In this document: one piece after another, positions 1 to 7,655 of the stretch
How the letters are laid out: every line of letters begins with the position of its first letter
Position numbering within the stretch: the stretch's first letter is position 1
Origin: a bacterium
Lineage (GTDB): Bacteria; UBA9089; CG2-30-40-21
Direction: 5' to 3'
DNA: 9,528 bases
Assembly (NCBI GenBank): GCA_018814245.1
Contig: JAHIZN010000323.1
Coordinates: forward strand, 1-9,528
The notes under the pieces: generated by a model
What the model saw: the letters and a program-made list of their open reading frames with translations, nothing else
Databases searched by the model: none
Told to the model about the DNA's origin: nothing
Position numbers and translations under genes: made by a program

Positions 1-753
1 ACCGCTTCCGAATATCGTGCCAGAAGCATCCATATCAAAGGGTCTGCAATGGCCATCTTTAGATAGAATCATCTCCGGCTGGTAAAAATAACCTATCTTC
101 TGAGGAATTCTAACAGTAATGCCACCAGCCAAGACGATGTCGCACTCTTGGTTTAATAAGCTTTGACAGGCATAGTGGATTGCAACAAGAGAAGTAGAAC
201 AGGCTGTCTGAAGAGTAACAGCAGGGCCTTTCAAATTCAGTTTATAGGCAATCCTGGTCGTGAGACTATCCTTATCATTAGAAATTTGCATAAAAAAGAT
301 ATCGCTGCTGTTCAGGACATTCCTTCCCTTAAGGATATTATTGATTAAGTAAAAGTTGAAATTTGCACCAGCGAAAATACCAATGTTCCCATCATACTGT
401 TCAGAATCATACCCGGCATTTTCGAGGGCATGCCAAGCGAGTTCGAGAAAGAGACTCTGTTGGGGATCCATCATGGCTGCCTCTTTGGGACTATAGCCAA
501 AGAAATGAGCATCGAATTTATCTACATCATCGATTATGGACACGGACTTGATGTAGTTTGACTGCTTTATTGTTTCCTTAGAGACATTGGATTCCTCCAA
601 TTCCTCATCGTTGAGTTGGATTATTGACTCCACCCCATTCTTGAGATTCATCCAGTATTCGGAGATGTTATTTGCCCCGGGAAAACGACATTCCATACCA
701 ATAACGGCAATGTCAAATTCATCTATGCTTTGCTTGATTGAATAATCTTCCAT
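1..753 (-). CDS. Type I polyketide synthase, N-terminal ketosynthase domain (partial, runs off window)
   Basis: First 251 codons of a modular PKS, with no stop before the window edge. The domain would catalyse decarboxylative Claisen condensation, extending the acyl chain handed over by the upstream NRPS protein. Translation from ATG 753 gives a KS start (IAVIGMECRFPGANN, about residues 15-29), then the MDPQQ block (95-99), the NDKDSLTTR block (159-167) and the active-site cysteine in QTACSTSL (Cys185). A DGHCRPFD block (233-240) and FGSG at the edge follow. The two catalytic histidines lie outside the window. The KS begins almost directly after the start codon, with no long N-terminal docking helix. 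An AAGAGG sequence lies 11 bases upstream of the ATG and the previous stop is 33 bp away, so it is probably cotranscribed with the NRPS gene. It resembles ketosynthases of cis-AT hybrid NRPS/PKS lines, but AT type and reductive domains cannot be judged. No frameshift is visible. Confidence 0.93.
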   Translation of the reverse strand, partial: MEDYSIKQSIDEFDIAVIGMECRFPGANNISEYWMNLKNGVESIIQLNDEELEESNVSKETIKQSNYIKSVSIIDDVDKFDAHFFGYSPKEAAMMDPQQSLFLELAWHALENAGYDSEQYDGNIGIFAGANFNFYLINNILKGRNVLNSSDIFFMQISNDKDSLTTRIAYKLNLKGPAVTLQTACSTSLVAIHYACQSLLNQECDIVLAGGITVRIPQKIGYFYQPEMILSKDGHCRPFDMDASGTIFGSG

Positions 754-786
754 ATATATATTAGCCTCTTTTAAAATATATTTGTT

Positions 787-1049
787 CTAAACATTACTCA
801 TCTCTTTAACCCTTCCACCTCTGATTGCACGGCGATTTCGCAAGGTCTCCTTCTGCTTAATCACATTGTTCTGAATATTTTCATACTCGATATCCTTTAT
901 GTCGCTCTTGCTGAGAAATTTTGCCAATCCAGATATGGTGGGATTTTCAAAGATTCGTACAACAGGGAAATCTATCCCTGTTTCCTTCACGATATCTCGC
1001 CATGCTCTTGTCACAGTCAAGGAGTTGATCCCCAACTCAAAAAGATTTG
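787..1049 (-). pseudogene. 3' end of the broken NRPS gene: truncated peptidyl carrier domain and C-terminal tail
   Basis: Last fragment of the FAAL-ACP-Cy-A-Ox-PCP gene, cut from the rest by the MITE-like element. The translation NLFELGINSL contains the phosphopantetheine attachment motif LGxxS; the serine is residue 1753 of the chain restored in silico. It continues through the second half of a carrier fold (RAWRDIVKETG, then VVRIFENPTISGLAKFLS). The first helix of the carrier domain is absent, so the domain is not complete even if the MITE is ignored. After the fold come about 40 charged residues rich in Lys, Arg, Asn and Glu, ending at TAG 787-789. Such a tail often acts as a linker or docking segment towards the next megasynthase protein, here the ketosynthase. 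No ribosome-binding start belongs to this fragment, so it is unlikely to be made alone. Confidence 0.85.
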
Positions 1050-1286
1050 TAATACTCGATGTTCAAGTTTTTTGACCTGTGCAGAAAACGGACACCCACA
1101 AGGGGATGTCCCTACAATTTCTGGCAATGTTCTGTTGTAGGGACAGGGTTTATCCCTGTCCGTAACCACACATTTGTAGCAAATCACCATAACTGTAGGT
1201 CGAAACAGCCTAAACATGTGGTGTTTTCTGACTACACACATTGATAAAATCAATGTGTTGAGAAAAAACTTGAACATCGAGTAATA
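1050..1286. repeat. 5-bp target site duplication (TAATA) flanking the MITE-like element
   Basis: TAATA occurs at 1050-1054 and again at 1282-1286, directly outside the inverted repeats. Deleting the 227-bp insert plus one copy joins the oxidase reading frame (VYIYI) to the carrier frame (TNLFELG) with no frameshift. This supports a real duplication rather than chance, although the motif is AT-rich and could be a preferred target. Confidence 0.8.
1055..1281. mobile_element. MITE-like non-autonomous element, 227 bp
   Basis: The ends are perfect 19-bp inverted repeats (CTCGATGTTCAAGTTTTTT at 1055-1073 and its complement at 1263-1281), flanked by TAATA duplications. The interior has no credible gene; its short reading frames show no protein-like pattern. 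It is built of nested palindromes. An 11-bp inverted pair TGTCCCTACAA / TTGTAGGGACA lies at 1107-1117 and 1135-1145. A hairpin GGACAGGG-TTTAT-CCCTGTCC lies at 1141-1161, and a 10-bp hairpin ACACATTGAT-AAA-ATCAATGTGT at 1236-1258. The terminal repeats differ from those of the IS in this window, so that IS is not its obvious helper. Any transposase that moves it must be elsewhere. The insertion adds 232 bp, which is not a multiple of three, and so breaks the NRPS frame. Confidence 0.85.
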
Positions 1287-3247
1287 TAAATATAAACCTG
1301 TACAGGGTACAATCCTCCGGCAGAGCCATACCTGTATTTTTTCACCCCATTCAAATTGACCTTCCTTAAACAGGATAGAAAATCGTTGAATTGTTCCTTA
1401 TCTATCAGTCTGTCGGTAAACCTTCGCGAACTGCTCCTCCTTAAATAGAATTCAGCAGAAACATCTTTTGATTCTCCTAGTGGAATAATATGTCCGCTGA
1501 TCTCCCTGATGCCAGGAGTTTTCGATTTGAATAACAATCTCTGTTCAGTATCCAAAATCAATTCGGTATCCATGTGTCCAATTATTTTTGAATCAAGATT
1601 CTCGCATGAGTTCTCACTCTTGTTCATCAAATCAGACACGGACTGAGAGTTTAATACGACATATGCTGCCAAAGATTCGTTCCCATTCTTTGTTACCACT
1701 TTTTTCACCGCGGACCTGCTTACTTTTGGATGTCCATTCAGAACGCTCTCAATCTCACCTACCTCGACTCTGAATCCGCCGATTTTAATCTGGAAATCTT
1801 CCCTTCCCATGAATTCTATGTATCCGTCAGGGAGAAAACGGCCAAGATCTCCTGTACTATACAATCTTTCGTTTGTTTCGGGATGGATGATGAACGATAT
1901 GTTGCTCTTTTCGTTATCTCTCCAGTAATTGAGGGCAACACCTTCTCCACCTATATATAATTCTCCAGGGACATATTCGGGACAATGTCCTAAATGCTTG
2001 TTCAAAACATAAAACCGCTGGTTGGTCAAAGGCTTTCCATAGGGGATGCTCTTCCATGAAGAATCGATGTATGCTATCGGAAAATATATTGACCATATAG
2101 AGCCTTCAGTTGCTCCACCCAAGCTGATCAGCTTAGATGTCTGGCAGATCTTCCATATTCTTTCAGGAAGATTGATAGGGATCCAGTCTCCACTCATGAG
2201 GACATATTTCAATTCAAAAGTTTTCCCCCGTGCTTCCATGGTTTCAACCAACAATTCCATCAGTGTCGGTACAGAGTTCCACAATGTCACTTTATATCTA
2301 TTGATTAGATATAGCCAGTGGTCAGGGTTGTGCTCCGTGAATAGATCCGGAATCACGATTGCTCCACCAGCAGATAACATCCCAAAAATGTCGTAAACAG
2401 AAAGGCCAAAACTTAGTGCGGAAATAGCAAGTACTCTATCTTCTGATGTAATGCAAAATTTTTTGTTTATATCCATAATAGTGTTGAGTGCACCCCTGTG
2501 TGAGATCATCACACCTTTAGGTAAACCCGTTGAACCAGAAGTGTATAATACATATGCAAGATCATCAGAAGATTGTATTGGTCCAGTATGAATCATGCTT
2601 TTTTTCACGAGAATCTCTTCATCGATGGAAATACAGGTTATTCTCGCGGGTATCAAGAGTGAGTTTTTTATCTTCTTTTGTGTGATCGTGATATTTACCT
2701 CTCCGTGTTCAAGTAGATAATTACGCCGCTCTTCCGGAAGCTGTGGATCAATACATACATACGCTGCACCAGATAACTGGATACCGAGAACAGCAAATAC
2801 CTGCTCCCATCCTTTGTGCATCATTATGGCAACTAATTTGTTGGGTTTTATATCCATCTTACGCAGTTGATTTCCAATGTAGGCGGAAGAATTTAATAAC
2901 TCGCCATAGGTAATGGACTTATGAGATGTAAGTATCGCTATACGGTCGGGATTTTTCACTGCATTCTCCACAAATTCAGTAAAGAGCAATCGTTCTGAAG
3001 ACGATGCTGCAGTATCATTAAAATCATTTCTCCTTATCCACTGATTTTCCGGGATAAGTGTGCGAATCTCCCTCTGCCATACACTGGCATCTGTTGCCAG
3101 TTCCATAATGAATGAAATGTATGTCTCGAACATGTCATTCAACATATCTTTTGGAAAAAGGTCATCGACAGAATCCCAACTGATAACTATATAATCTTCA
3201 ATTTCGTACACTTGGTGGTCAAGCCAAACCTGGGGTGTCTGAGATAT
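1282..3247 (-). pseudogene. Middle part of the broken NRPS gene: end of Cy domain, cysteine-type adenylation domain, first half of thiazoline oxidase
   Basis: Continues the gene interrupted by the IS. It opens with [15 protein letters not shown], the C-terminal signature of heterocyclisation (Cy) domains. A complete adenylation core follows: [21 protein letters not shown] (A3), [12 protein letters not shown] (A4), GGATEGSIW (A5), GELYIGG (A6), YSTGDLGR (A7) and [15 protein letters not shown] (A8). The specificity pocket reads G-L-Y-N-L-S-L-I-W; the known cysteine code is D-L-Y-N-L-S-L-I-W, so only the amino-binding Asp235 is changed (Gly, codon 2405-2407). After AAYVVL comes a SagB/nitroreductase-like FMN oxidase ([34 protein letters not shown]), as in thiazole-forming modules of the epothilone and myxothiazol type. 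It stops after about half the domain at the MITE. Motif A10 with its catalytic lysine is absent. The apparent start within the IS (TTG/ATG near 3295) is not genuine. Confidence 0.9.
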
Positions 3248-3279
3248 AACATTAGGACTTACGCAAAACAAAAAAATAG

Positions 3280-3308
3280 TTGACAAAAGAAGCAATAACG
3301 AGTATACT
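3280..3308 (+). promoter_or_regulatory. Sigma-70-type promoter of the transposase, probably leaderless
   Basis: Perfect -35 TTGACA (3280-3285), a 17-bp spacer and TATACT (3303-3308) as -10. Transcription should start about seven bases downstream, at or next to the A of ATG 3316, so the mRNA would have little or no leader. The TTG of the -35 box opens the longest reading frame but is therefore not the translation start. Confidence 0.75.
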
Positions 3309-3315
3309 TTTGGCT

Positions 3316-4344
3316 ATGAAAATCACAAAACAACCAATTACTCGTTTAGATTACTGTCAATATTTAGTCAGTAGCCAGATTAACTATACGCTGACCAATT
3401 TTGCAGATCACGCCGAGGCATTTAGTCACGACAAGATTAACAGATATTTGGCAGGGGATCGGATAGCACCCCATCTGGTTTGGGAAAATGTAAAGGAGCA
3501 AGTAGTACAATGTGATAATGGCTACATTGTTTTTGATGACACGGTGATAGACAAAAACTACTCGCACAAGATTGAATTGGTGCGACGACAATACAGTGGC
3601 AATGCGCATAATATCATCAAAGGCATTGGTGTAGTGACCTGCGTATATGTCAATTCGGTTACAGAACAATTTTGGGTCATTGATTATCGTATCTATGACC
3701 CTGATGGAGATGGCAAGACGAAGTTGGATCACCTGCGTGATATGCTGACGAATTGTGTGTACAAAAAGCAGCTTCAATTTTATGCTATACTGATGGATAC
3801 ATGGTATGCGACCAAGGAAATAATGCTTTTCATTGAGAAGCTGAAGAAAGTGTATTATTGTCCGATCAAAGATAATCGCCAAGTGGACGATTCGGGCGGT
3901 GAGCAAGCTTATCGTCGAGTAGATACATTGAAATGGTCTGAAGAAGAAAGGCAACGAGGCAAAGTTGTGAAGGTCAAGGGCTTTCCCAAAGATCACAAAG
4001 TGAAACTGTTTCGGGTTGTGCTGTCTACTCAGCGCACGGACTATGTCGTGACAAACGACTTTACTCAAAACAATACTCAGGCTGTACAAGAGGGGTGTAG
4101 CTTGCGTTGGAAAATTGAGCAGTTTCATCGTGAGACCAAGCAAGTCACTGGACTGGAAAAATGTCAATGCCGAAAGGCCAGAATTGTCAGAAATCATATT
4201 GGCTGTGCTATTTTGGTATGGGTATGTCTTAAGCAAGTGGCTCAAAAAACCAAACGAACTATTTATCAGGTTAAGCATGAACTATTGTCAGACTACTTGC
4301 GACATCAACTTAAATTACCTACTGTTAAAATGGTTCTTGCGTAA
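3316..4344 (+). CDS. DDE transposase of the IS (IS701/ISAba11-like)
   Basis: A 342-residue transposase starting MKITKQPITRL. It would cut the element at its terminal repeats and join it to target DNA through an RNase H-like DDE active site. Visible elements are FDDTVIDKNYSHK (Asp74/75, first acidic residue), ILMDTWYA (Asp161, second) and RWKIEQFHRETKQVTGLEKCQCR (Glu268, third, in a motif resembling the YREK region of IS4/IS701 transposases). The frame is open from end to end and no catalytic residue is missing, so it is probably functional. ATG 3316 is preferred over the upstream TTG 3280 because the latter lies within the -35 box. There is no Shine-Dalgarno sequence, consistent with leaderless or weak translation, which is common for transposases. 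Confidence 0.92.
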   Translation: MKITKQPITRLDYCQYLVSSQINYTLTNFADHAEAFSHDKINRYLAGDRIAPHLVWENVKEQVVQCDNGYIVFDDTVIDKNYSHKIELVRRQYSGNAHNIIKGIGVVTCVYVNSVTEQFWVIDYRIYDPDGDGKTKLDHLRDMLTNCVYKKQLQFYAILMDTWYATKEIMLFIEKLKKVYYCPIKDNRQVDDSGGEQAYRRVDTLKWSEEERQRGKVVKVKGFPKDHKVKLFRVVLSTQRTDYVVTNDFTQNNTQAVQEGCSLRWKIEQFHRETKQVTGLEKCQCRKARIVRNHIGCAILVWVCLKQVAQKTKRTIYQVKHELLSDYLRHQLKLPTVKMVLA

Positions 4345-4347
4345 GTT

Positions 4348-7300
4348 CTAAACATAAGAGATCTCACCAAAGAAATGTTTTTTAGACCCAAGTACCATTT
4401 TGGTGTCATTTGATAACGCACTGGTGAAAACAACAGGCATAATCGGCAAAATGGAAGATTTTTCAAACTCTCGCGCATAATCGCGCATTACATTCACCCC
4501 ACTGTAGTATCTGTGCTCCATATCTCTCGAAAGTTGCATCTGAATATCTTTAGAGAAATCGACAAATTTCATGGCTTTAGAATTATCGACCTCGAGTAGT
4601 ATTAATGATGTAAAATCACCAACAATATTATTTATATCTGGGTGTAGTCCAAGTCGGTTAAAAAGGGTTACATTGATGGTAAATTTGGGTGACCGACTCC
4701 ACAAACTCAATATTTTCGAATAGGCGGACATCAGCAACACAGAGGGGGTAATGGAATGTTCTGCTGCTTGCTCTTTCAATCTATTCCAGATGTCGGATGA
4801 TAATTTTCGCTCCCTGTGATGAAACCTTATCTTTTTTAAGTCCTTTGCTGTTTTCACGAGAGACAGTTGAGGAGCTTGTGGCAGAGTTGAAATTCTTTTT
4901 TTCCAATATTCTTCCGATTTTTTAAATAGTTCGTTTTCAGCGATTGATCTGAGTGCAAAGACATAATCTCTGAATGAGATCCTGATGGAAGGCAGCAATG
5001 TATTTGAGGCTACATATAGTTGATACCATTCTTTGAATAGGATGTTGAGACTCCAGATGTCGGCAATAAGCAAATCAATGCTTATATGAATAATGCTTTT
5101 CTTTGTTTCTAATTTCGTGACACGGATCTCGAACAGGGGCCACCTGTCAGGAGGCATTACCTGATGGCTCATGTTTTCTCGAATCTTTTCTATTTCTTTG
5201 ATCCATTCAATCTTGTCCTTATCCCGCAGATCAAGACACTCTATTCTGTACTCGGGTACCTTATCCAATATCTTCTGCATTCCATCAGTGGTGACTACTG
5301 CCCTCAACATTCCGTGTCGTTGGATCATCATCTGCCATGCTGTGTTCAATCGCTCGTGATCAAGTTCCTCTTCTGTCATGGATATTTCAAGATAGACATG
5401 AGCGGCGATTCCCCCCAATTCCAGCGATTCATTTCTGCCAATCCAATAAGCATACTGTAGATCAGTTAATGGGAACTCTATCGATTCATCTATTCTTTGG
5501 GGTTCTATTTCAGGCAACCGTGGAAATGCAGTATGATTTTCTGTTCTATTTGTGATTATTGCTTCTGCAAGTTTCTGTAGGCTTGAATTGTAGATTATTG
5601 GGATTGAAATATTAGAAAGGAAGTGGTCTTCGATAGACTGTTTCAGCATAGAAATGGATAGTGAATCTATTCCAAGAGAAATCAAATCTTTTGCTTCTAT
5701 TACTTTCGATGATTCAATCTGAAGACATGATGATATCATATTTGCCAGTTTCTTCTCAACAATTCTCTTGCATTCTGTCGCATCAGTTTTTAAAAGCTCA
5801 TTGCCATTTATGACTCTGTCAAGGCCTTCATGGAGATCATTATCGATTATGCTCTTGTAAAGTATCTGGATCTTGCCGTTTAGAAATTCCTCCCTGCATC
5901 TGTTGTGCTCTATCTTTCCGCTGGAAGTTTTAGGGATCTTTCCGAATGGTAAAAGAAGGATCCCATGTACCTGCAAGTCGTGAAACTCTACGACCGCTTT
6001 TCTGATCGCATCGAACACTTCGTCTGGATCAAAGTTCCTCATACATGTACGTTTTACTTCCTGGGCAATGTACAATCTTTCCGTATCCTTTAATGTTACG
6101 GAAAATGCGGCGCAACTGTTGGTAACCAATGCGGGATGACAGCATCCTACCGTAAACTCAATATCGTTTGGATAGTAGTTCACCCCCCGTATGATGATGA
6201 TGTCTTTCAACCTTCCGCTTATATAAAGCTCTTCCTTGATCATAAAGCCCATATCTCCTGTTCTGAGGAATGGTCCCTCGCCGGTATCAGAGATATAGGC
6301 GTAGAATGTTTCATCCGTTGCCCTCTCCTTTTTCCAGTATCCGGGAGACACGCTTTGCGATGCAAGCCATATTTCGCCTACTTTTCCCTCGGTGCATTTG
6401 TTTCGTGTTGTTGGATCGACGATGATGAGATTCACATCTGGGTGAAATAATCCGACACTTACATATTGGAATGTGTTTATGTTATTTCTGGTTCTCACGA
6501 TTTTTACGGTTTTGTTCTTTTCAAACTCATCTTTATCAATGTCAATAATGACGGCACGCCGTGATTTGGACTTTGGAGATCTGCATGTCACAACTAGGGT
6601 AGCCTCTGCGAGTCCGTAGCCACCGACCAGCACATTGTTTTTTAACCCACATTCCTTAAATGTTTCATTGAAGCTTTTAATGGTGGACCAGCGAACTGGT
6701 TCTGCTCCGTTCCAAGCGAAATCTATGCTGGAGAGGTCCAGTGTCTTTTTCTGCTCCTCCGATATTGAGACGACACAGTGATCAAAGGAGAAGTTAGGAG
6801 CACCCACGATTGTTGCACGATAGTCTGAAATGGCTTTGAGAAACCTGTAGGGTTTTGCAAGAAAATCGGCTGGCTGCATTAGCACTTGAGTATATCCCAC
6901 ATACATTGGCTGTAGGATCATAGCCACCAACCCCATATCGTGGAAATGGGGCAGCCAAGAAACCCCTACAGAATCAGGTGTGTTTTCCAAATACCAATGT
7001 ATAAGTTTCATATTATGCATAATGTTCCGATGAGTTATCATCACCCCTTTGGGTGATGAGGTTGACCCAGAGGTATACTGAAGATAGGCAAGCTCATCTT
7101 CCAATATCTCTGCTTTCTCATAATCACTGCCTTTGACATCCTTTATTGTATCCGTAGCGATCCAATAGTACCCTTCATTCGGGAAATTATTGTTAATAAA
7201 AGAGCTGATGCCTTTAATCTCGGAAGAAATGCTGAGGAATATCTTCGCTTCCGAGTCTTTTACTGCTGCCATAAGGCGAGATATGCGACGATTTGATATA

Positions 7301-7614
7301 AAATGATAAAATGGCACGGCGATCACTTTTGCATACAAGCACCCAAAAAAGGCCATTATGAAATCCAGACCACCGGGATAAAGAAGGATCACACATTTCC
7401 CAGTCAAGTCATTGCTTTGAAGGTAGGTTGCAATTCGCATGGACTGTTTGTCCAGTTCTTTGTAAGTTAGCTTACTCTCTATCACTTCTTCTCCCGAATA
7501 ACTCAAGTACCTAAAACAAATATCATCAGGTTGAGTGATAGCACGGTCTTTAACTATCTTAACGATAGTATCATAGCTGTTTAATTTATTGAAAATTGAA
7601 TAATCTTTTCCCAT
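4348..7614 (-). CDS. 5' part of the IS-interrupted NRPS gene: fatty acyl-AMP ligase, acyl carrier protein, heterocyclisation domain
   Basis: 1088 residues before a stop supplied by the IS end. Residues about 1-585 form a fatty acyl-AMP ligase: YTSGSTSSPKGVMITH (180-195), the FAAL-typical SWLPHFHDMGL (219-229), GAPNFSFDHC (271-280), GGYGLAEAT (331-339), RTGDMGF (451-457) and PKTSSGKI with Lys567. It would activate a fatty acid as acyl-AMP and pass it to the adjacent carrier. Residues about 615-690 are an acyl carrier domain, with LGIDSL and the phosphopantetheine serine 651. From about 711 comes a heterocyclisation domain: FPLTDLQYAYWIG (714-726), RHGMLRA (766-772), the diagnostic DxxxxD (Asp847, Asp852), FTINVTLFNR (978-987), VGDFTSL (998-1004) and PVVFTSAL (1060-1067). 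It is cut at GEISYV. An AAGGA (7623-7627) eight bases before ATG 7614 supports the start. FAAL and ACP could still fold and work; the Cy domain lacks its end. The gene follows the dehydrogenase by 41 bp. Confidence 0.94.
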   Translation of the reverse strand: MGKDYSIFNKLNSYDTIVKIVKDRAITQPDDICFRYLSYSGEEVIESKLTYKELDKQSMRIATYLQSNDLTGKCVILLYPGGLDFIMAFFGCLYAKVIAVPFYHFISNRRISRLMAAVKDSEAKIFLSISSEIKGISSFINNNFPNEGYYWIATDTIKDVKGSDYEKAEILEDELAYLQYTSGSTSSPKGVMITHRNIMHNMKLIHWYLENTPDSVGVSWLPHFHDMGLVAMILQPMYVGYTQVLMQPADFLAKPYRFLKAISDYRATIVGAPNFSFDHCVVSISEEQKKTLDLSSIDFAWNGAEPVRWSTIKSFNETFKECGLKNNVLVGGYGLAEATLVVTCRSPKSKSRRAVIIDIDKDEFEKNKTVKIVRTRNNINTFQYVSVGLFHPDVNLIIVDPTTRNKCTEGKVGEIWLASQSVSPGYWKKERATDETFYAYISDTGEGPFLRTGDMGFMIKEELYISGRLKDIIIIRGVNYYPNDIEFTVGCCHPALVTNSCAAFSVTLKDTERLYIAQEVKRTCMRNFDPDEVFDAIRKAVVEFHDLQVHGILLLPFGKIPKTSSGKIEHNRCREEFLNGKIQILYKSIIDNDLHEGLDRVINGNELLKTDATECKRIVEKKLANMISSCLQIESSKVIEAKDLISLGIDSLSISMLKQSIEDHFLSNISIPIIYNSSLQKLAEAIITNRTENHTAFPRLPEIEPQRIDESIEFPLTDLQYAYWIGRNESLELGGIAAHVYLEISMTEEELDHERLNTAWQMMIQRHGMLRAVVTTDGMQKILDKVPEYRIECLDLRDKDKIEWIKEIEKIRENMSHQVMPPDRWPLFEIRVTKLETKKSIIHISIDLLIADIWSLNILFKEWYQLYVASNTLLPSIRISFRDYVFALRSIAENELFKKSEEYWKKRISTLPQAPQLSLVKTAKDLKKIRFHHRERKLSSDIWNRLKEQAAEHSITPSVLLMSAYSKILSLWSRSPKFTINVTLFNRLGLHPDINNIVGDFTSLILLEVDNSKAMKFVDFSKDIQMQLSRDMEHRYYSGVNVMRDYAREFEKSSILPIMPVVFTSALSNDTKMVLGSKKHFFGEISYV

Positions 7615-7622
7615 TGCTTCAT

Positions 7623-7627
7623 TCCTT
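7623..7627 (-). promoter_or_regulatory. Ribosome binding site of the FAAL/NRPS gene
   Basis: AAGGA on the minus strand, eight bases before ATG 7614, in the 41-bp gap after the dehydrogenase stop. No promoter or terminator is evident in that gap, which supports cotranscription. Confidence 0.7.
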
Positions 7628-7655
7628 TTTTAAATCTGGTTTTGATAACAAAGAA

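Larger units (their letters stand above)
3253..4350 (+). mobile_element. Insertion sequence, 1098 bp, IS701/ISAba11-like
   Basis: Complete IS with imperfect 16-bp terminal inverted repeats: TAGGACTTACGCAAAA at 3253-3268, and TAGAACTTACGCAAGA as the complement of 4335-4350 (two mismatches). It carries a single transposase gene that fills it almost wall to wall, and the transposase stop codon lies inside the right repeat. The 5-bp duplication, length near 1.1 kb, 16-bp ends and about 342-residue DDE transposase fit the ISAba11-type group usually placed in or near family IS701. That assignment is from memory of the family and needs a database search. It lies antisense to the NRPS gene it interrupts, and its last TAG supplies the premature stop (4348-4350) of the upstream fragment. 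Intact ends and duplications suggest a recent arrival. Confidence 0.9.
3248..4355. repeat. 5-bp target site duplication (AACAT) flanking the IS
   Basis: AACAT occurs at 3248-3252 and 4351-4355, immediately outside the terminal inverted repeats. Removing the IS and one copy rejoins GEISYV to ISQTPQVW in frame and recreates the expected Cy-domain sequence, which fixes both ends of the element to the base. Confidence 0.93.

Noticed and set aside
1059..1244. 61-residue plus-strand frame in the MITE
   Set aside because: It lies wholly within inverted-repeat DNA, has no ribosome site and shows no recognisable motif.
1236..1258. Terminator hairpin in the MITE
   Set aside because: The 10-bp stem is perfect but no T-run follows on either strand.
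1017..1277. 86-residue minus-strand frame spanning the MITE
   Set aside because: It reads palindromic MITE sequence and then the carrier domain in the wrong frame, so it is not a protein.
3364..4278. 304-residue minus-strand reading frame inside the IS
   Set aside because: It is the antisense shadow of the transposase, which has clear DDE motifs and a promoter on the plus strand.
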